Below are positions 9,839 to 18,045 of a stretch of DNA of 64,000 nucleotides, one piece after another (position 1 is the first letter of the stretch; each line of letters begins with the position of its first letter). A model generated the notes under the pieces. That model was given only the letters and a program-made list of their open reading frames with translations, had not been told where the DNA came from and did not search any database. The DNA is taken from the NCBI GenBank assembly GCA_018825305.1, contig JAHJEO010000009.1, positions 1 through 64,000 of the forward strand, given 5' to 3'. Both the position numbers and the translations under genes were made by a program. The DNA comes from Gammaproteobacteria bacterium (GTDB taxonomy: Bacteria; Pseudomonadota; Gammaproteobacteria; Burkholderiales; Rhodocyclaceae).

Positions 9839-10213
9839 TCAGGCCCGATCAAGACCGAGTTCGCGCCGTACCATCAGGCAGTCATCCGAGCCGGCCTTGA
9901 ACTCGCGGCACACCAGCGGCCGCACGGCATAGACGCTGCAACCCACCTGCTGGCCGATCCTGCCCTCGAGCGCGGCGCAGCGATGACCATAGCTCTGCAT
10001 GCGCTCATTGTCCATGTCGATCAGGTCTTCGGGAATGCCCTCGCCGTCGCGCGAACCCATCAGCACCGGCCAGGTTTCCGACCAGGCACAGCATCCGCCG
10101 CAACTCTGGCAGTCGGGAATGTTGCCGGCGCCGGGCCGCCCCAAGTCGTCAGGCAACCCCTCCGGGGGCGGCGAGCCGTCTTTGTGAGCGTGGGGGAGCA
10201 CACCAGCGCCCAT
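9839..10213 (-). CDS. YkgJ-type zinc/iron-chelating Cys-cluster protein, N-terminus made of a repeat
   Basis: 124 aa. The core is a CxxCxxCC-type cluster (CQSCGGCCAW, about residues 35-44), with further Cys at CAALEGRIGQQVGC and VCREF; this is the metal-chelating pattern of the YkgJ/UPF0153 family. Its ATG overlaps the yaeQ stop (TGATG), implying translational coupling. The first 30 residues (GVLPHAHKDGSPPPEGLPDD...) are translated from the GC-rich intergenic repeat copy B, and homologues normally start almost directly at the first Cys motif. The repeat therefore either supplies a novel N-terminus or hides a later start; no other good start is visible. Confidence 0.8.
   Translation of the reverse strand: MGAGVLPHAHKDGSPPPEGLPDDLGRPGAGNIPDCQSCGGCCAWSETWPVLMGSRDGEGIPEDLIDMDNERMQSYGHRCAALEGRIGQQVGCSVYAVRPLVCREFKAGSDDCLMVRRELGLDRA
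10131..10199. repeat. GC-rich repeat, copy B, inside the YkgJ-like reading frame
   Basis: It shares with copies A and C the blocks GGGCCGCCCCAAG, CCCCTCCGGGGG, GGCGAGCC and TTTGTGAGCGTGGGGG. Here the repeat is translated, on the minus strand, as the N-terminus of the Cys-cluster protein. Confidence 0.75.
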
Positions 10214-10761
10214 CAGTCGGGCTTCCCGGCGAGCCAGCGCGGCTCGATCGACACCGTGTCCTTGCCGTCGGTGAGCCAGATATGGCCGTCCTGTATCGTG
10301 CATTGCAGGTCCATGCCGCGCTGCGCCAGCGCGGCCAGCGCGGCAGACTGCTCCCCATCCAGCGCCAGCACCCGCAGCTTGGGAAGTCGCCACAGCGCGC
10401 CGCCCTCCTTCGCCCACCACAGGTCGACACTGCGGCCGCCGTAGGCCAGCACCACCACTTCGGCGGCGCGGCCCGCCGCCTTGCGCATTGCCCGTTCGTC
10501 GGGCAGGCCGACCTCGATCCACAGCCGGATGTCGCCCGAGTATTCCTTGAGCCACAACGCCGGTTCGTCGTCGGCCGAGATTCCGCGACCGAATTCCAGC
10601 CGTTCGTCGGCGAACAGGGCGAAAGCCAGCAGCCGAACCATCATGCGCTCGTCGGTCTCGGACGGATGCCGCGCCAGGGTGAGGCTGTGTGCGCCGTAAT
10701 AGGGGCGATCCATGTCGGCGATGTTGAGGTTCGCCTTGAAGATGGTGGATTTGAGCGCCAT
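10213..10761 (-). CDS. yaeQ: YaeQ family protein
   Basis: 182 aa, matching YaeQ in length and in conserved blocks: MALKSTIFKANLNIADMDRPYY at the start, HPSETDERMMVRLLAFALFA, and the nuclease-like LWIEVGLPDERAMRKA with an acidic/Lys centre. YaeQ has a PD-(D/E)XK-like fold; reports on its role vary and none is secure. It is the first gene of a three-gene minus-strand group with the Cys-cluster protein (1-base overlap) and a 77-aa protein. It is divergent from the AsmA-like gene. Confidence 0.9.
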   Translation of the reverse strand: MALKSTIFKANLNIADMDRPYYGAHSLTLARHPSETDERMMVRLLAFALFADERLEFGRGISADDEPALWLKEYSGDIRLWIEVGLPDERAMRKAAGRAAEVVVLAYGGRSVDLWWAKEGGALWRLPKLRVLALDGEQSAALAALAQRGMDLQCTIQDGHIWLTDGKDTVSIEPRWLAGKPD

Positions 10762-10769
10762 GGCGGGTC

Positions 10770-10801
10770 GGGTTCATCGATGGAAGGCCGGCACTATACT
10801 G
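10770..10801 (+). promoter_or_regulatory. Possible promoter of the AsmA-like gene
   Basis: TTCATC, 16 bases, then TATACT, about 60 bases before the ATG at 10862. The -10 element is good and the -35 weak. Confidence 0.35.
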
Positions 10802-10861
10802 CGCCTTGCGGCAATCGATGTCGGCGCCGCGCACGAGGCAACGAGAGGAGACATTCACGCC

Positions 10862-11983
10862 ATGCTCGGGAAACGCTGGGGACTGTTCGCGGCGATAGGC
10901 CTGTTCGGACTGATCGTCGCCATGGCGGCGGCCATGTTCGCCGGGGCCCGGGTGCTCAGGGGACAGGTCGAGGCCGCGCTCGGCCCGGAGAGTGAAGTCG
11001 GCGAAATCCGCCTGCGCTGGAACAGCGTCGAGGTACATGGCCTGCGCCTGAAGGCGCCCAAGGGCGGAGGCTGGCCAGCCGAGGATACGCTGCGCGCCAG
11101 GCGCATCGTCGTCGAACCCGACCTGCGCAGCCTGTTGTCCGGCCGCGTGCGCATCGCCCGCATCGTCATCGAAGGCGGCTACGTCTCGGCACTGCGCACC
11201 GCCGACGGCAAGCTGCGCGTGGTGCCGAGCCTGCTCGAACGCAAACCGGACGCCGCGGCGGGCGCACCGCCGGCGGTGGATATCGGCCGCATCGAACTCC
11301 GCGACAGCGCCATGACTTTCTTCGACGCCACAGTGCCCGTGAAAAAGTCGGCGCTGGCGGTACGGCTCGAAAAGCTCGATGCCCATGTCACCGACATCGC
11401 CCTGCCGGCCCTGGGCGAGAAATCACAACTGCGGCTGGCTGGCACCATCAAGGGCCAGCGCAACGACGGCAGCATGCTCATCGACGGCTGGATGCGCTTC
11501 GCCAGCAAGGAGTCGATCATCAATACCAAACTGCGCAACGTCGATCTCGTCGCGCTGCGGCCCTATCTCGTCAAGGCCGCCGAGACCGGCGTCAAGCGCG
11601 GCACGCTCGACCTCGACCTGCAGTCGACCATCAAGGACATGCGCCTGCGGGCGCCGGGCAGCATCACTCTCCGCCAGCTCGAACTCGACGACAGCGGCGG
11701 CGGCTTCATGGGCATGCCGCGCCAGGCTGCGGTCGGGATGATGAAGGACGGCAAGGGCCAGATCGCCGTCAAGTTCGTGCTCGAGGGCAGGCTCGACGAC
11801 CCGAAGTTCTCGCTTAACGAAAGCCTCGCCACGCGCTTCGGCGCGTCGCTGGCCGAAACCCTAGGCATCAGCATCGAGGGCATCGCCCGTGGCGCGGGCG
11901 GCATCGGCCAGAAAGGCATCGAGGCGGTGGGCGGGGCCGCCCAGGGCGTGGGCAAGGCGGTCAAGGGACTGTTCGGCAACTAG
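10862..11983 (+). CDS. AsmA/DUF748-like membrane-anchored protein
   Basis: 373 aa. One N-terminal transmembrane segment (about residues 7-28) is followed by a repeated beta-rich region. The phrases FAGARVLRGQVEAALG, VEVHGLRLKAP, RIVVEPDLRSLLSGRVRIARIVIEGGYVSALR and the closing GSMLIDGWMRF are typical of the AsmA/DUF748 superfamily, whose members span the periplasm and influence outer-membrane lipid or protein homeostasis. The last 60 residues are glycine-rich and end GVGKAVKGLFGN, like many DUF748 proteins. A copy of the dispersed motif lies at about residues 161-168 and is read KKSALAVR. The precise function is unknown. Confidence 0.75.
   Translation: MLGKRWGLFAAIGLFGLIVAMAAAMFAGARVLRGQVEAALGPESEVGEIRLRWNSVEVHGLRLKAPKGGGWPAEDTLRARRIVVEPDLRSLLSGRVRIARIVIEGGYVSALRTADGKLRVVPSLLERKPDAAAGAPPAVDIGRIELRDSAMTFFDATVPVKKSALAVRLEKLDAHVTDIALPALGEKSQLRLAGTIKGQRNDGSMLIDGWMRFASKESIINTKLRNVDLVALRPYLVKAAETGVKRGTLDLDLQSTIKDMRLRAPGSITLRQLELDDSGGGFMGMPRQAAVGMMKDGKGQIAVKFVLEGRLDDPKFSLNESLATRFGASLAETLGISIEGIARGAGGIGQKGIEAVGGAAQGVGKAVKGLFGN
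11341..11365 (+). repeat. Bipartite dispersed motif copy (AsmA-like gene)
   Basis: GAAAAAGTCGGCGCTGGCG-GT-ACGG, a perfect core, read KKSALAVR in the sense frame. Confidence 0.9.
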
Positions 11984-12069
11984 GCGGCAGGTGCGTCGGC
12001 CAAGCCAGCCAAGCAACTATCCCGCATTTTTTGCATAATGGGCGCGACACCATTCCCCCCTGATGCACC

Positions 12070-13581
12070 ATGGACGCATCGCAGTTGCTCCACGCCGACC
12101 TGTTCGAACTTCTGCGCCAGTCATTCCACAGTGGCAGGACGCGGGAGCTGGAGGCATGGTTCGCCGGCCTCGCCACCGGCCCCCCGGAAGATGCCGCCCG
12201 CGAACTGGTGCAGCGCCTGGCGACCCGGGATACTGGCGATGCATCCCCCGAAATGCGCTTCAGGCTGCTTGCCGCCTGCGACGACGCGGCCGAGAAAATC
12301 CTTCCTGCGCTGGAGGACGCGACCGAGGCGGCCAGCCTGCCGCTGACACCCGAAGCGCTGCACACGGCGCGCGCCGCCGACTCTTTGCTGAAGGCACTGG
12401 CGGCGGCGTACGTCGAGCTGATGGCGACAGTGGCCGGCAACCCGGAAGCGGCCGGCGCCGGTGAGTTGCTGCCAGCAGCCGCCCTGCGCGCCACGCAGAT
12501 GCTGGCCCGCCGCCAGCTGTTCGACTACCGCGCCCACGCCGCGCCATCGCCCGCCTCGTGGCAGCAACTGCACGAAACCTACCGGCGCGCGCTCGACCAC
12601 GGCCTGATACCGACCCGCAACAATGGCGGCGGCGCAATCTCCGCGATCACGTCGGAGTACGTCACCGCCCTGCTCTTCGCCCTGGCCGAACCGGGGCATC
12701 TGCCGCGGGAACAACTGCTGCAGATTCACGCCCTGAGTGCGACGCTGGCCGCGCTCGCCAAGCTGCTTCCCGTTGACGTAACCGAAAGCGACCCGGCTTG
12801 CCGCTTTCTGGTGGCCGGCGATCCGGCGCGCCCGGCGCAGGCACTGGCCCGCCTGCCCGAGGGCAAGCCCCTGCCGCCGCGAGCCCTGGTCCTCGATTGC
12901 AGCGCGATCATCATTGAACTTGATCGCCTGATCGCCACTGGCGCCGAAGCAACGCTGCCGATCGAAACCCTGCAGCAGCTGCGCGATGCCTGGTCGGCCG
13001 CAGCCACTTCGCCGCGACGCTTTGCCCGCACCCAATTCAAGCCGCGCGTCGACATGATCGCGGGCTTGCCGGCCATCCTTCACCTGATCGCCGGCAAGTC
13101 GCCGGGGCGGCGCCAGAACGACGGTGGCGGCGACGAAACCAGCACCAGCGAATGGCTGGTGATCAACGAAAGTCCCGACGGCTTCGGCATCCGCCATCTC
13201 GGCGGCACGGCGCCGATGCTGACCATCGGCGACCTGGTGCTGCTGCGGCCGCGCGAACGCGGCAAGATCCACGTTTGCCTGGTCCGCCGCGGCAACCACG
13301 CCCGGGCCGGACATGCTGACATCGGCGTGCAGCTGCTCAGTTCCAGCGCTGCGGTCATTCCGCTGCCGTCAGAGGATATCGTCGCGATAGCACAACAGGG
13401 ACTGTTGCTGCCACGCCTGCCCGCTTTCGGCAACGCCGCCGGCATCATCACTGCGGCCGGCGCGCTGACGCCGCAAAGCGTCATTACCGAGAATCAGGCC
13501 GGTACGCTCAAGTACTACCGGCTGGGCGCTCGCATCGCAACCAGCACGGCCATCGAATTTCACCTTCTGCAGTCAGCCTGA
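12070..13581 (+). CDS. Uncharacterised protein, possible PilZ-like C-terminal domain
   Basis: 503 aa, no signal peptide and no membrane segment. The first 300 residues are alpha-helical and Ala/Leu-rich. The segment EWLVINESPDGFGIRHLGG (about 358-376), followed by LTIGDLVLLRPR, resembles the PilZ strand pattern (xVxNxSxGGxxL then GxxLxL). The usual N-terminal RxxxR of a c-di-GMP-binding PilZ domain is not obvious, although RRFARTQFKPR lies about 40 residues before. A role in cyclic di-GMP signalling is therefore only a possibility. The gene ends five bases before folE and could be cotranscribed with it. Confidence 0.6.
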   Translation: MDASQLLHADLFELLRQSFHSGRTRELEAWFAGLATGPPEDAARELVQRLATRDTGDASPEMRFRLLAACDDAAEKILPALEDATEAASLPLTPEALHTARAADSLLKALAAAYVELMATVAGNPEAAGAGELLPAAALRATQMLARRQLFDYRAHAAPSPASWQQLHETYRRALDHGLIPTRNNGGGAISAITSEYVTALLFALAEPGHLPREQLLQIHALSATLAALAKLLPVDVTESDPACRFLVAGDPARPAQALARLPEGKPLPPRALVLDCSAIIIELDRLIATGAEATLPIETLQQLRDAWSAAATSPRRFARTQFKPRVDMIAGLPAILHLIAGKSPGRRQNDGGGDETSTSEWLVINESPDGFGIRHLGGTAPMLTIGDLVLLRPRERGKIHVCLVRRGNHARAGHADIGVQLLSSSAAVIPLPSEDIVAIAQQGLLLPRLPAFGNAAGIITAAGALTPQSVITENQAGTLKYYRLGARIATSTAIEFHLLQSA

Positions 13582-13586
13582 ACCCC

Positions 13587-14213
13587 ATGTCCAACTGTGA
13601 CGACCATTGCCTGCCCCACGATGCCGCCGCCGGCATCGGCATCCCGCGCACAGGGCGCTTCGACCCCGTCGCGTTCGAGCGCGCCGTAACCGATCTGCTG
13701 CTGGCCTGCGGCGTCGCACCGGACTCGACGCACACCGGCAGGACGGCGCTGCGCGTGCGCGAACTCTGGCAGAAGCGCCTGCTCGGCGGCTACGACATCG
13801 ATCCGGCCGAGGCGCTGGGCGACGGCTTCGAGGATCGCCGCTCCGACATGGTGGTGATACGCGGCATCGCCGTCCACGGCGTCTGCCCGCATCATCTGGT
13901 GCCCTTCCGCGGCGTGGCGCACGTCGCCTACCTGCCGGGCGGACGGCTGCACGGCTTCGGCCGCATAGCACGGCTGGTGGACGCCATCGGCCACCGCTTT
14001 ACCTACCAGGAATGGATGACCCGCGACATCGCCGAGGCATTGATGACCTTCGGCAAGGCACGCGGTGCCGCCTGTGTGGTCGAGGCCGAGCAGCTTTGCC
14101 TGCTGCTGGGCGAAGACCGCCGCGGCGACGAGCGCGTGGTGACGCAGGCCTTTACCGGAACCTTCGCCGAGTCGGACCAGGCAAGAAACGAATTCTTGCG
14201 AGCAATCGGATAA
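13587..14213 (+). CDS. folE: GTP cyclohydrolase I
   Basis: 208 aa. It converts GTP to 7,8-dihydroneopterin triphosphate, the first step of tetrahydrofolate synthesis. The zinc ligands are visible: C100 and H103 in VCPHHLVPF, and C171 in EQLCLLLG. The motif GRIARLVDAIGHRFTYQEWMT corresponds to the family's conserved LSKxARxVxxxAxRxQxQExLT helix, although it is diverged (GRIARL where LSKLAR is usual). The cofactor-forming C100/H102 region is intact. It begins five bases after the preceding unknown gene. The partner QueD-type enzyme at 22.4 kb uses the same product. Confidence 0.88.
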   Translation: MSNCDDHCLPHDAAAGIGIPRTGRFDPVAFERAVTDLLLACGVAPDSTHTGRTALRVRELWQKRLLGGYDIDPAEALGDGFEDRRSDMVVIRGIAVHGVCPHHLVPFRGVAHVAYLPGGRLHGFGRIARLVDAIGHRFTYQEWMTRDIAEALMTFGKARGAACVVEAEQLCLLLGEDRRGDERVVTQAFTGTFAESDQARNEFLRAIG

Positions 14214-14231
14214 GCGGGGGCCGGGGCCGGG

Positions 14232-14477
14232 TTACAACTTGTCGTGGCTGCCGTCGCAGAGCACGCCACCCTGATTGTGCTTGCAGCCGCAGAACCAGAC
14301 CTGGCCGGTGCTGGTCGCCTTGTATTCGACCGGTTCGAAGCCCGTACCGGTATGCGAACCGTCGCAGAACGGCTGGCTCTTCGAGCGGCCGCACGAGCAC
14401 CACCAGTAGGACTTGCCGGCTTCGACATCGACGCCGTAGGGCGCCTTCTGCGGGATGGCTGGGTTTTTGTCTGCCAT
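14232..14477 (-). CDS. CDGSH iron-sulfur domain protein
   Basis: 81 aa with two CDGSH-type half-sites: [16 protein letters not shown] (about 27-42) and [16 protein letters not shown] (about 63-78). Each has the Cys-x-Cys...Cys...His set that binds a 2Fe-2S cluster with one histidine ligand. There is no membrane anchor, so it is a soluble bacterial form. The role is probably electron or cluster transfer; the partner is unknown. It converges on folE and diverges from the thioredoxin gene. Confidence 0.92.
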   Translation of the reverse strand: MADKNPAIPQKAPYGVDVEAGKSYWWCSCGRSKSQPFCDGSHTGTGFEPVEYKATSTGQVWFCGCKHNQGGVLCDGSHDKL

Positions 14478-14550
14478 TTTGTTGTCTCCGTGGGTTGGGG
14501 TTGGGAGCCTCTATACTACCGGCCTTTCGTAACCCGCCCCTGAATTCGCC

Positions 14551-14907
14551 ATGTCGCTTGCCTTCGACGTCACCGAAGACGACTTCGACCAGCTCGTCGT
14601 CGCCCGCTCGCACGAAACCCCGATCCTGGTCGACATCAGCGCCGACTGGTGCGCCCCCTGCCGTGTCCTGGCGCCGCTGCTCTACAAGGCGGTGAACGGC
14701 TACGAGGGCCGTTTCCTGCTGGCCCTGGTCGATGCCGACGAGAACATGCGCATCGCCGGCCGCCACAAGGTGCGCGGCTTTCCCACCGTCATCGCCTACA
14801 GCCGCGGCGTCGAAGTCGACCGCTTCCACAGCGCGCAAACCATGGGCTTCCTGACCAAGTTCATCGACTCCGTCATCGCCAAACATACCGAGGGCAATCC
14901 CCAATGA
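14551..14907 (+). CDS. Thioredoxin-family protein
   Basis: 118 aa, one thioredoxin domain with the active site WCAPC (C34 and C37), where classical thioredoxin has WCGPC. The cis-Pro is in GFPTVI. There is no signal peptide, so it is cytoplasmic. Its TGA overlaps the ATG of the mutarotase gene (ATGA), and the mutarotase overlaps the radical SAM gene, giving a tightly coupled three-gene unit. It may act as a specialised co-chaperone-like or reducing partner; a specific client is not evident. Confidence 0.87.
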   Translation: MSLAFDVTEDDFDQLVVARSHETPILVDISADWCAPCRVLAPLLYKAVNGYEGRFLLALVDADENMRIAGRHKVRGFPTVIAYSRGVEVDRFHSAQTMGFLTKFIDSVIAKHTEGNPQ

Positions 14908-15815
14908 CCACCAACACCGCCGCCGACCTCAATCGCCGTCTCGCCATCGCCGAGTTTTTAAATTTCGAGGATGTCGCCGAGGGCTTCACCGTCGCCAATG
15001 TCACGACCCGCCACGCGACGGCCCGCATCGCCCTGCAGGGCGCCCATGTCATGACCTACCAGCCGGCCGGCCACCCACCGCTGATCTGGCTCAGCAAGTT
15101 CGCCAAGTTCGCGCCGGGCAAGTCGATCCGCGGCGGCGTGCCGGTGTGCTGGCCGTGGTTCGGCCCCCACGCCAGCGAGGCCGGCTTTCCCGGCCACGGC
15201 TTCGCCCGCACCGTGCCCTGGGCGCTGACCGATGCCCGACTGCTGCCCGACGAGCGCCTGCGCCTCAAGTTCGAGCTGATCCACTCCGACGCCACACGCG
15301 CCCAGTGGCCGCACGCCTCGAACGTCAAGCTCATCATCACCGTAGGCCCCGAGCTGGAAGTCGCCCTGGCCACCACCAACACCGGCAGCACGCCGTTCGA
15401 ACTGGGCCAGGCGCTGCACACCTATTTCGAGATCGGCGACATTCGCAAGACCACGATTACCGGACTGGAGAACTGCGATTACCTCGACAAGGTCGGCGGC
15501 ACAACGCGCAAAACGCAGCAGGGTGCCGTCAGCTTCACCCAGGAGACCGACCGCATCTATCTCGGCACGCGCGGCCATTGCGAGATCCATGATCCGGTGC
15601 TGGGACGCCGCATCGTCATCACGAGCACCGGCAGCCACTCGACCATCGTGTGGAACCCATGGACCGAGAAGGCCGACAAGATGGGCGACTTCGGCACCGA
15701 CGGCCACCTCGGCATGGTCTGCGTCGAGACCGCCAACGCCGCCGAGGACGTGATCCAGCTCGCGCCGGGCGCGACCCACCGCATGACGGCGCAATATCGT
15801 TCGATCAAGGATTGA
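14904..15815 (+). CDS. D-hexose-6-phosphate mutarotase (YeaD-like aldose 1-epimerase family)
   Basis: 303 aa. It matches YeaD-type mutarotases: the N-terminal domain has HVMTYQPAGHPPLIWLSKFAKF, then IRGGVPVCWPWFGPH with HGFART, where the catalytic His lies, and WNPWTEKADKMGDFGTDGHLGMVCVETANAAED with the catalytic Glu. The enzyme equilibrates alpha and beta anomers of glucose 6-phosphate or related sugars. The start overlaps the thioredoxin stop by four bases and the stop overlaps the next ATG by one base. Confidence 0.92.
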   Translation: MTTNTAADLNRRLAIAEFLNFEDVAEGFTVANVTTRHATARIALQGAHVMTYQPAGHPPLIWLSKFAKFAPGKSIRGGVPVCWPWFGPHASEAGFPGHGFARTVPWALTDARLLPDERLRLKFELIHSDATRAQWPHASNVKLIITVGPELEVALATTNTGSTPFELGQALHTYFEIGDIRKTTITGLENCDYLDKVGGTTRKTQQGAVSFTQETDRIYLGTRGHCEIHDPVLGRRIVITSTGSHSTIVWNPWTEKADKMGDFGTDGHLGMVCVETANAAEDVIQLAPGATHRMTAQYRSIKD

Positions 15816-16714
15816 TGTTCCGCGACTTTCCCGTCCGCTACGTCGATCCGGTCTTCCGCCCGCCCAGCGAGGCCGACTCGCTGATCCTGCCCGTCACCGA
15901 CGGCTGTTCGTGGAATCGTTGCACCTTCTGCGAGATGTACACCGCGCCGCAGAAGAAATTCCGCGCCCGCGACGAAACCGAGACTCTGGAAGCCATCCGT
16001 CGCTGCGGCGAACGTCTTGGCGACGAGGTACGCCGCGTCTTTCTCGCCGACGGTGATGCCCTGGTCCTGCCGACGCGCCGGCTGCTCGATGTGCTGACCG
16101 CAATCCGCCAGCACCTGCCGGGCGTGCATCGCGTCTCCAGCTACTGCCTGCCGCGCAACCTGAAGAAGAAATCGGTGGCGGAACTGCGCGAACTGGCCGA
16201 TGCGGGCCTTGCCCTGGCCTACGTCGGGGCAGAATCCGGCGACGATGAAGTACTCGCGCATGTCGAAAAAGGCGAGACCTACGCCACCACCCTCGACGCC
16301 CTCACCAAGCTGGGCGAGGCCGGCATCAGGCGCTCGGTAATGATCCTCAACGGCCTCGGCGGCCCGACGCTCTCGGCGCAGCACGCCGACAACTCGGCGC
16401 GGCTCGCCAACGCCGCCCAGCCCGAATACCTCGCCACGCTGGTGGTCAGCTTTCCGCAGGGCGAGGAACGTTTCCGCGCCGGTTTCCCGGCATGGCGGCC
16501 ACTCGCCATCGTCGAACTGCTGCATGAAATGGAACGCTTCCTCGCGGCACTGGATCTGCGCCGCACCGTGTTCCGTTCCGACCACGCCTCCAACTGGCTG
16601 GTCCTCAAGGGCACGCTCGGCACCGACAAGGAGCGGCTGCTGGCGCAGGTGCGCGCGGCCATCGCCCATCCCGACGCTGCGGCGCTGCGCCCGGCCTGGG
16701 CGCGCGGACTCTAG
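15815..16714 (+). CDS. Radical SAM protein with CX4CX2C cluster motif
   Basis: 299 aa. The Fe-S/SAM site is GCSWNRCTFCEMY, with Cys at 31, 36 and 39. The first spacing is four residues, not the canonical three; this variant is seen in the family of radical SAM proteins with a GCSxNxCTFC signature. A GAESGDDEVLAHVEKGE segment is the usual SAM-barrel strand. The reaction is unknown. It is translationally coupled to the mutarotase gene (TGATG). Its TAG shares the palindrome CTAG with the TAG of the convergent amidase gene, so the two stop codons overlap. Confidence 0.85.
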   Translation: MFRDFPVRYVDPVFRPPSEADSLILPVTDGCSWNRCTFCEMYTAPQKKFRARDETETLEAIRRCGERLGDEVRRVFLADGDALVLPTRRLLDVLTAIRQHLPGVHRVSSYCLPRNLKKKSVAELRELADAGLALAYVGAESGDDEVLAHVEKGETYATTLDALTKLGEAGIRRSVMILNGLGGPTLSAQHADNSARLANAAQPEYLATLVVSFPQGEERFRAGFPAWRPLAIVELLHEMERFLAALDLRRTVFRSDHASNWLVLKGTLGTDKERLLAQVRAAIAHPDAAALRPAWARGL

Positions 16715-17451
16715 TCGCCGGCCTTGCGCCGGACCAGGCAGTAGAGCAGCACCAGCTCGGCCCCGGACAGATCCGCCGTGCTGTCATCGCCGACGAAATG
16801 CCGGCGGAACGCCCGTGCCGCCGCTTCGCCGGTGCGGACATCGTAGCCCAGTGCCGGCAGACCCAGCGCCGCATCGAAACCCGCCGGCACTGGCGCGACG
16901 GGCTCATCGCACCAGAGGCCCAGACGGCGCTGCGCCAGCCGCTGCCAGGGAAAATGCCGGCTCGGGTCGACCTTGCGACCCGGCGCAATGTCGCCATGGC
17001 CGAGCACATTGGCCGCGGGAATGCGGTGCCGCGCCATGACATCGGCCAGCAGATCGAGCAGCGCGGCAATCTGCGGCTCGACGAAAGGCTCCTCGCCGTT
17101 GTTGTCGAGTTCGATGCCGATCGACGCCGAATTGAGGTCGGTGAGGCCACCCCACCACGACTCGCCTGCGTGCCAGGCACGCAGGCGCTCGTCCACCAGT
17201 TGCCGGATCGCGCCGTCGCGGCCGATCAGGTAATGGGCACTGACCTGTCTTGCCGGGTCGGTCAGGGTTCGCAGCGCCCGCTCGGCGGTATCGTTGCTGG
17301 TCTGGTGCAGGATGACAAAGTTGGGTCGCCGCTCGTCGAAACTTGGCGAGGCCAGCCACTGCGCCGGCAGCTCGGTCCCGACGCGCTCACGCGGCAACGG
17401 GGCGCACGCAGCGAGGAAACACAAGGCGAGGAGGATGGTCGGGCGGGTCAT
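16711..17451 (-). CDS. amiD: N-acetylmuramoyl-L-alanine amidase, AmiD/AmpD-type lipoprotein
   Basis: 246 aa from the Met at 17451. It starts with a lipoprotein signal (ILLALCFLAAC, lipobox LAAC), so it is probably anchored to a membrane in the periplasm. The amidase_2 domain is complete: FVILHQTS with a zinc His, SAHYLIGRDGAIRQLV, AWHAGESWWGG, SIGIELDN with the catalytic Glu, and VLGHGDIAPGRKVDPS with the last zinc His and the Lys/Asp pair. AmiD cleaves peptides from muramic acid and anhydromuropeptides. A C-terminal helical bundle resembles a peptidoglycan-binding segment. Confidence 0.88.
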   Translation of the reverse strand: MTRPTILLALCFLAACAPLPRERVGTELPAQWLASPSFDERRPNFVILHQTSNDTAERALRTLTDPARQVSAHYLIGRDGAIRQLVDERLRAWHAGESWWGGLTDLNSASIGIELDNNGEEPFVEPQIAALLDLLADVMARHRIPAANVLGHGDIAPGRKVDPSRHFPWQRLAQRRLGLWCDEPVAPVPAGFDAALGLPALGYDVRTGEAAARAFRRHFVGDDSTADLSGAELVLLYCLVRRKAGD

Positions 17452-17546
17452 TTCGCAGCGTGGAACAGACACGGCCTACAGGAAAATGGCCGGCAAAAGC
17501 CTTGCTGATGCACGCTTCGCCGACGTACCGCTTGCGCTGGAATGTC

Positions 17547-17639
17547 TGGCGGAGAAGGAGGGATTCGAACCCTCGATCCAGGTTTTGCCCAGATGCGCCC
17601 TTAGCAGGGGCGTGCCTTCGACCACTCGGCCACTTCTCC
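17547..17639 (-). tRNA. tRNA-Ser (anticodon GCU)
   Basis: The 93-base gene has all parts of a class II tRNA. The acceptor stem GGAGAAG pairs with CTTCTCC, the anticodon stem CGCCC/GGGCG closes the loop CTGCTAA (anticodon GCT at 34-36), there is a long variable arm, and the T loop is GTTCGAATC. The discriminator is G and the CCA end is encoded in the DNA. It decodes AGC and AGU. It is single, not in a cluster. Confidence 0.97.
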
Positions 17640-17641
17640 GG

Positions 17642-17677
17642 AATTCGGCACAGGGCCGAATTGCGGGCTGGATTATA
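17642..17677 (-). promoter_or_regulatory. tRNA-Ser promoter -10 element and leader hairpin
   Basis: On the minus strand a perfect TATAAT lies at 17677-17672, about 33 bases before the tRNA 5' end; no good -35 is seen. Between them AATTCGG and CCGAATT (17642-17661) form a 7-bp stem in the precursor leader. Confidence 0.55.
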
Positions 17678-17766
17678 GCCCAAGGCGCGAACGGTTTGAG
17701 TCACGGGGAGACTCAAGTGCAGCGCCCTTGGCACCGTTAACGACACATCACCCCGGGGAGACCGCC

Positions 17767-18024
17767 ATGAACCACTTCTGCACCCCCGATACCGACCTCG
17801 ACGAACTGATCGGGCGCGAACGACTCAGCGACGGCAAGGTCGCCTTCCACTACGGTCCGATATCCCGCGCCCTGAAGATGGACGAGGAACTGGTGCTGGA
17901 AAACAGCGCCGTACTGTCGGTGACCATGCTGGCCAAGATCGATGCCGTGGTGCGCGGCCTCTTCATACCGGAAACCGAAGAGGCGCTGCATCCCGGCGGC
18001 GGCTTCTCGCTCGTCTTCCGCTAA
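17767..18024 (+). CDS. Small conserved hypothetical protein
   Basis: 85 aa, acidic, no signal peptide or membrane segment. A GGGGAG seven bases before the ATG at 17767 supports the start. The sequence LDELIGRERLSDGKVAFHYGPISRALKMDEELVLENSAVLSVTMLAKIDAVVRGLF has no signature I can assign. It lies 21 bases before the next unknown gene on the same strand, so the two are probably one transcript. Confidence 0.65.
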   Translation: MNHFCTPDTDLDELIGRERLSDGKVAFHYGPISRALKMDEELVLENSAVLSVTMLAKIDAVVRGLFIPETEEALHPGGGFSLVFR

Positions 18025-18045
18025 ACACGCGATCGGTCCGGCGCC

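Noticed and set aside
14485-14520. TATACT before the thioredoxin gene as a promoter
   Set aside because: The -10 hexamer is good but no -35 lies at an acceptable distance, so I did not list it.
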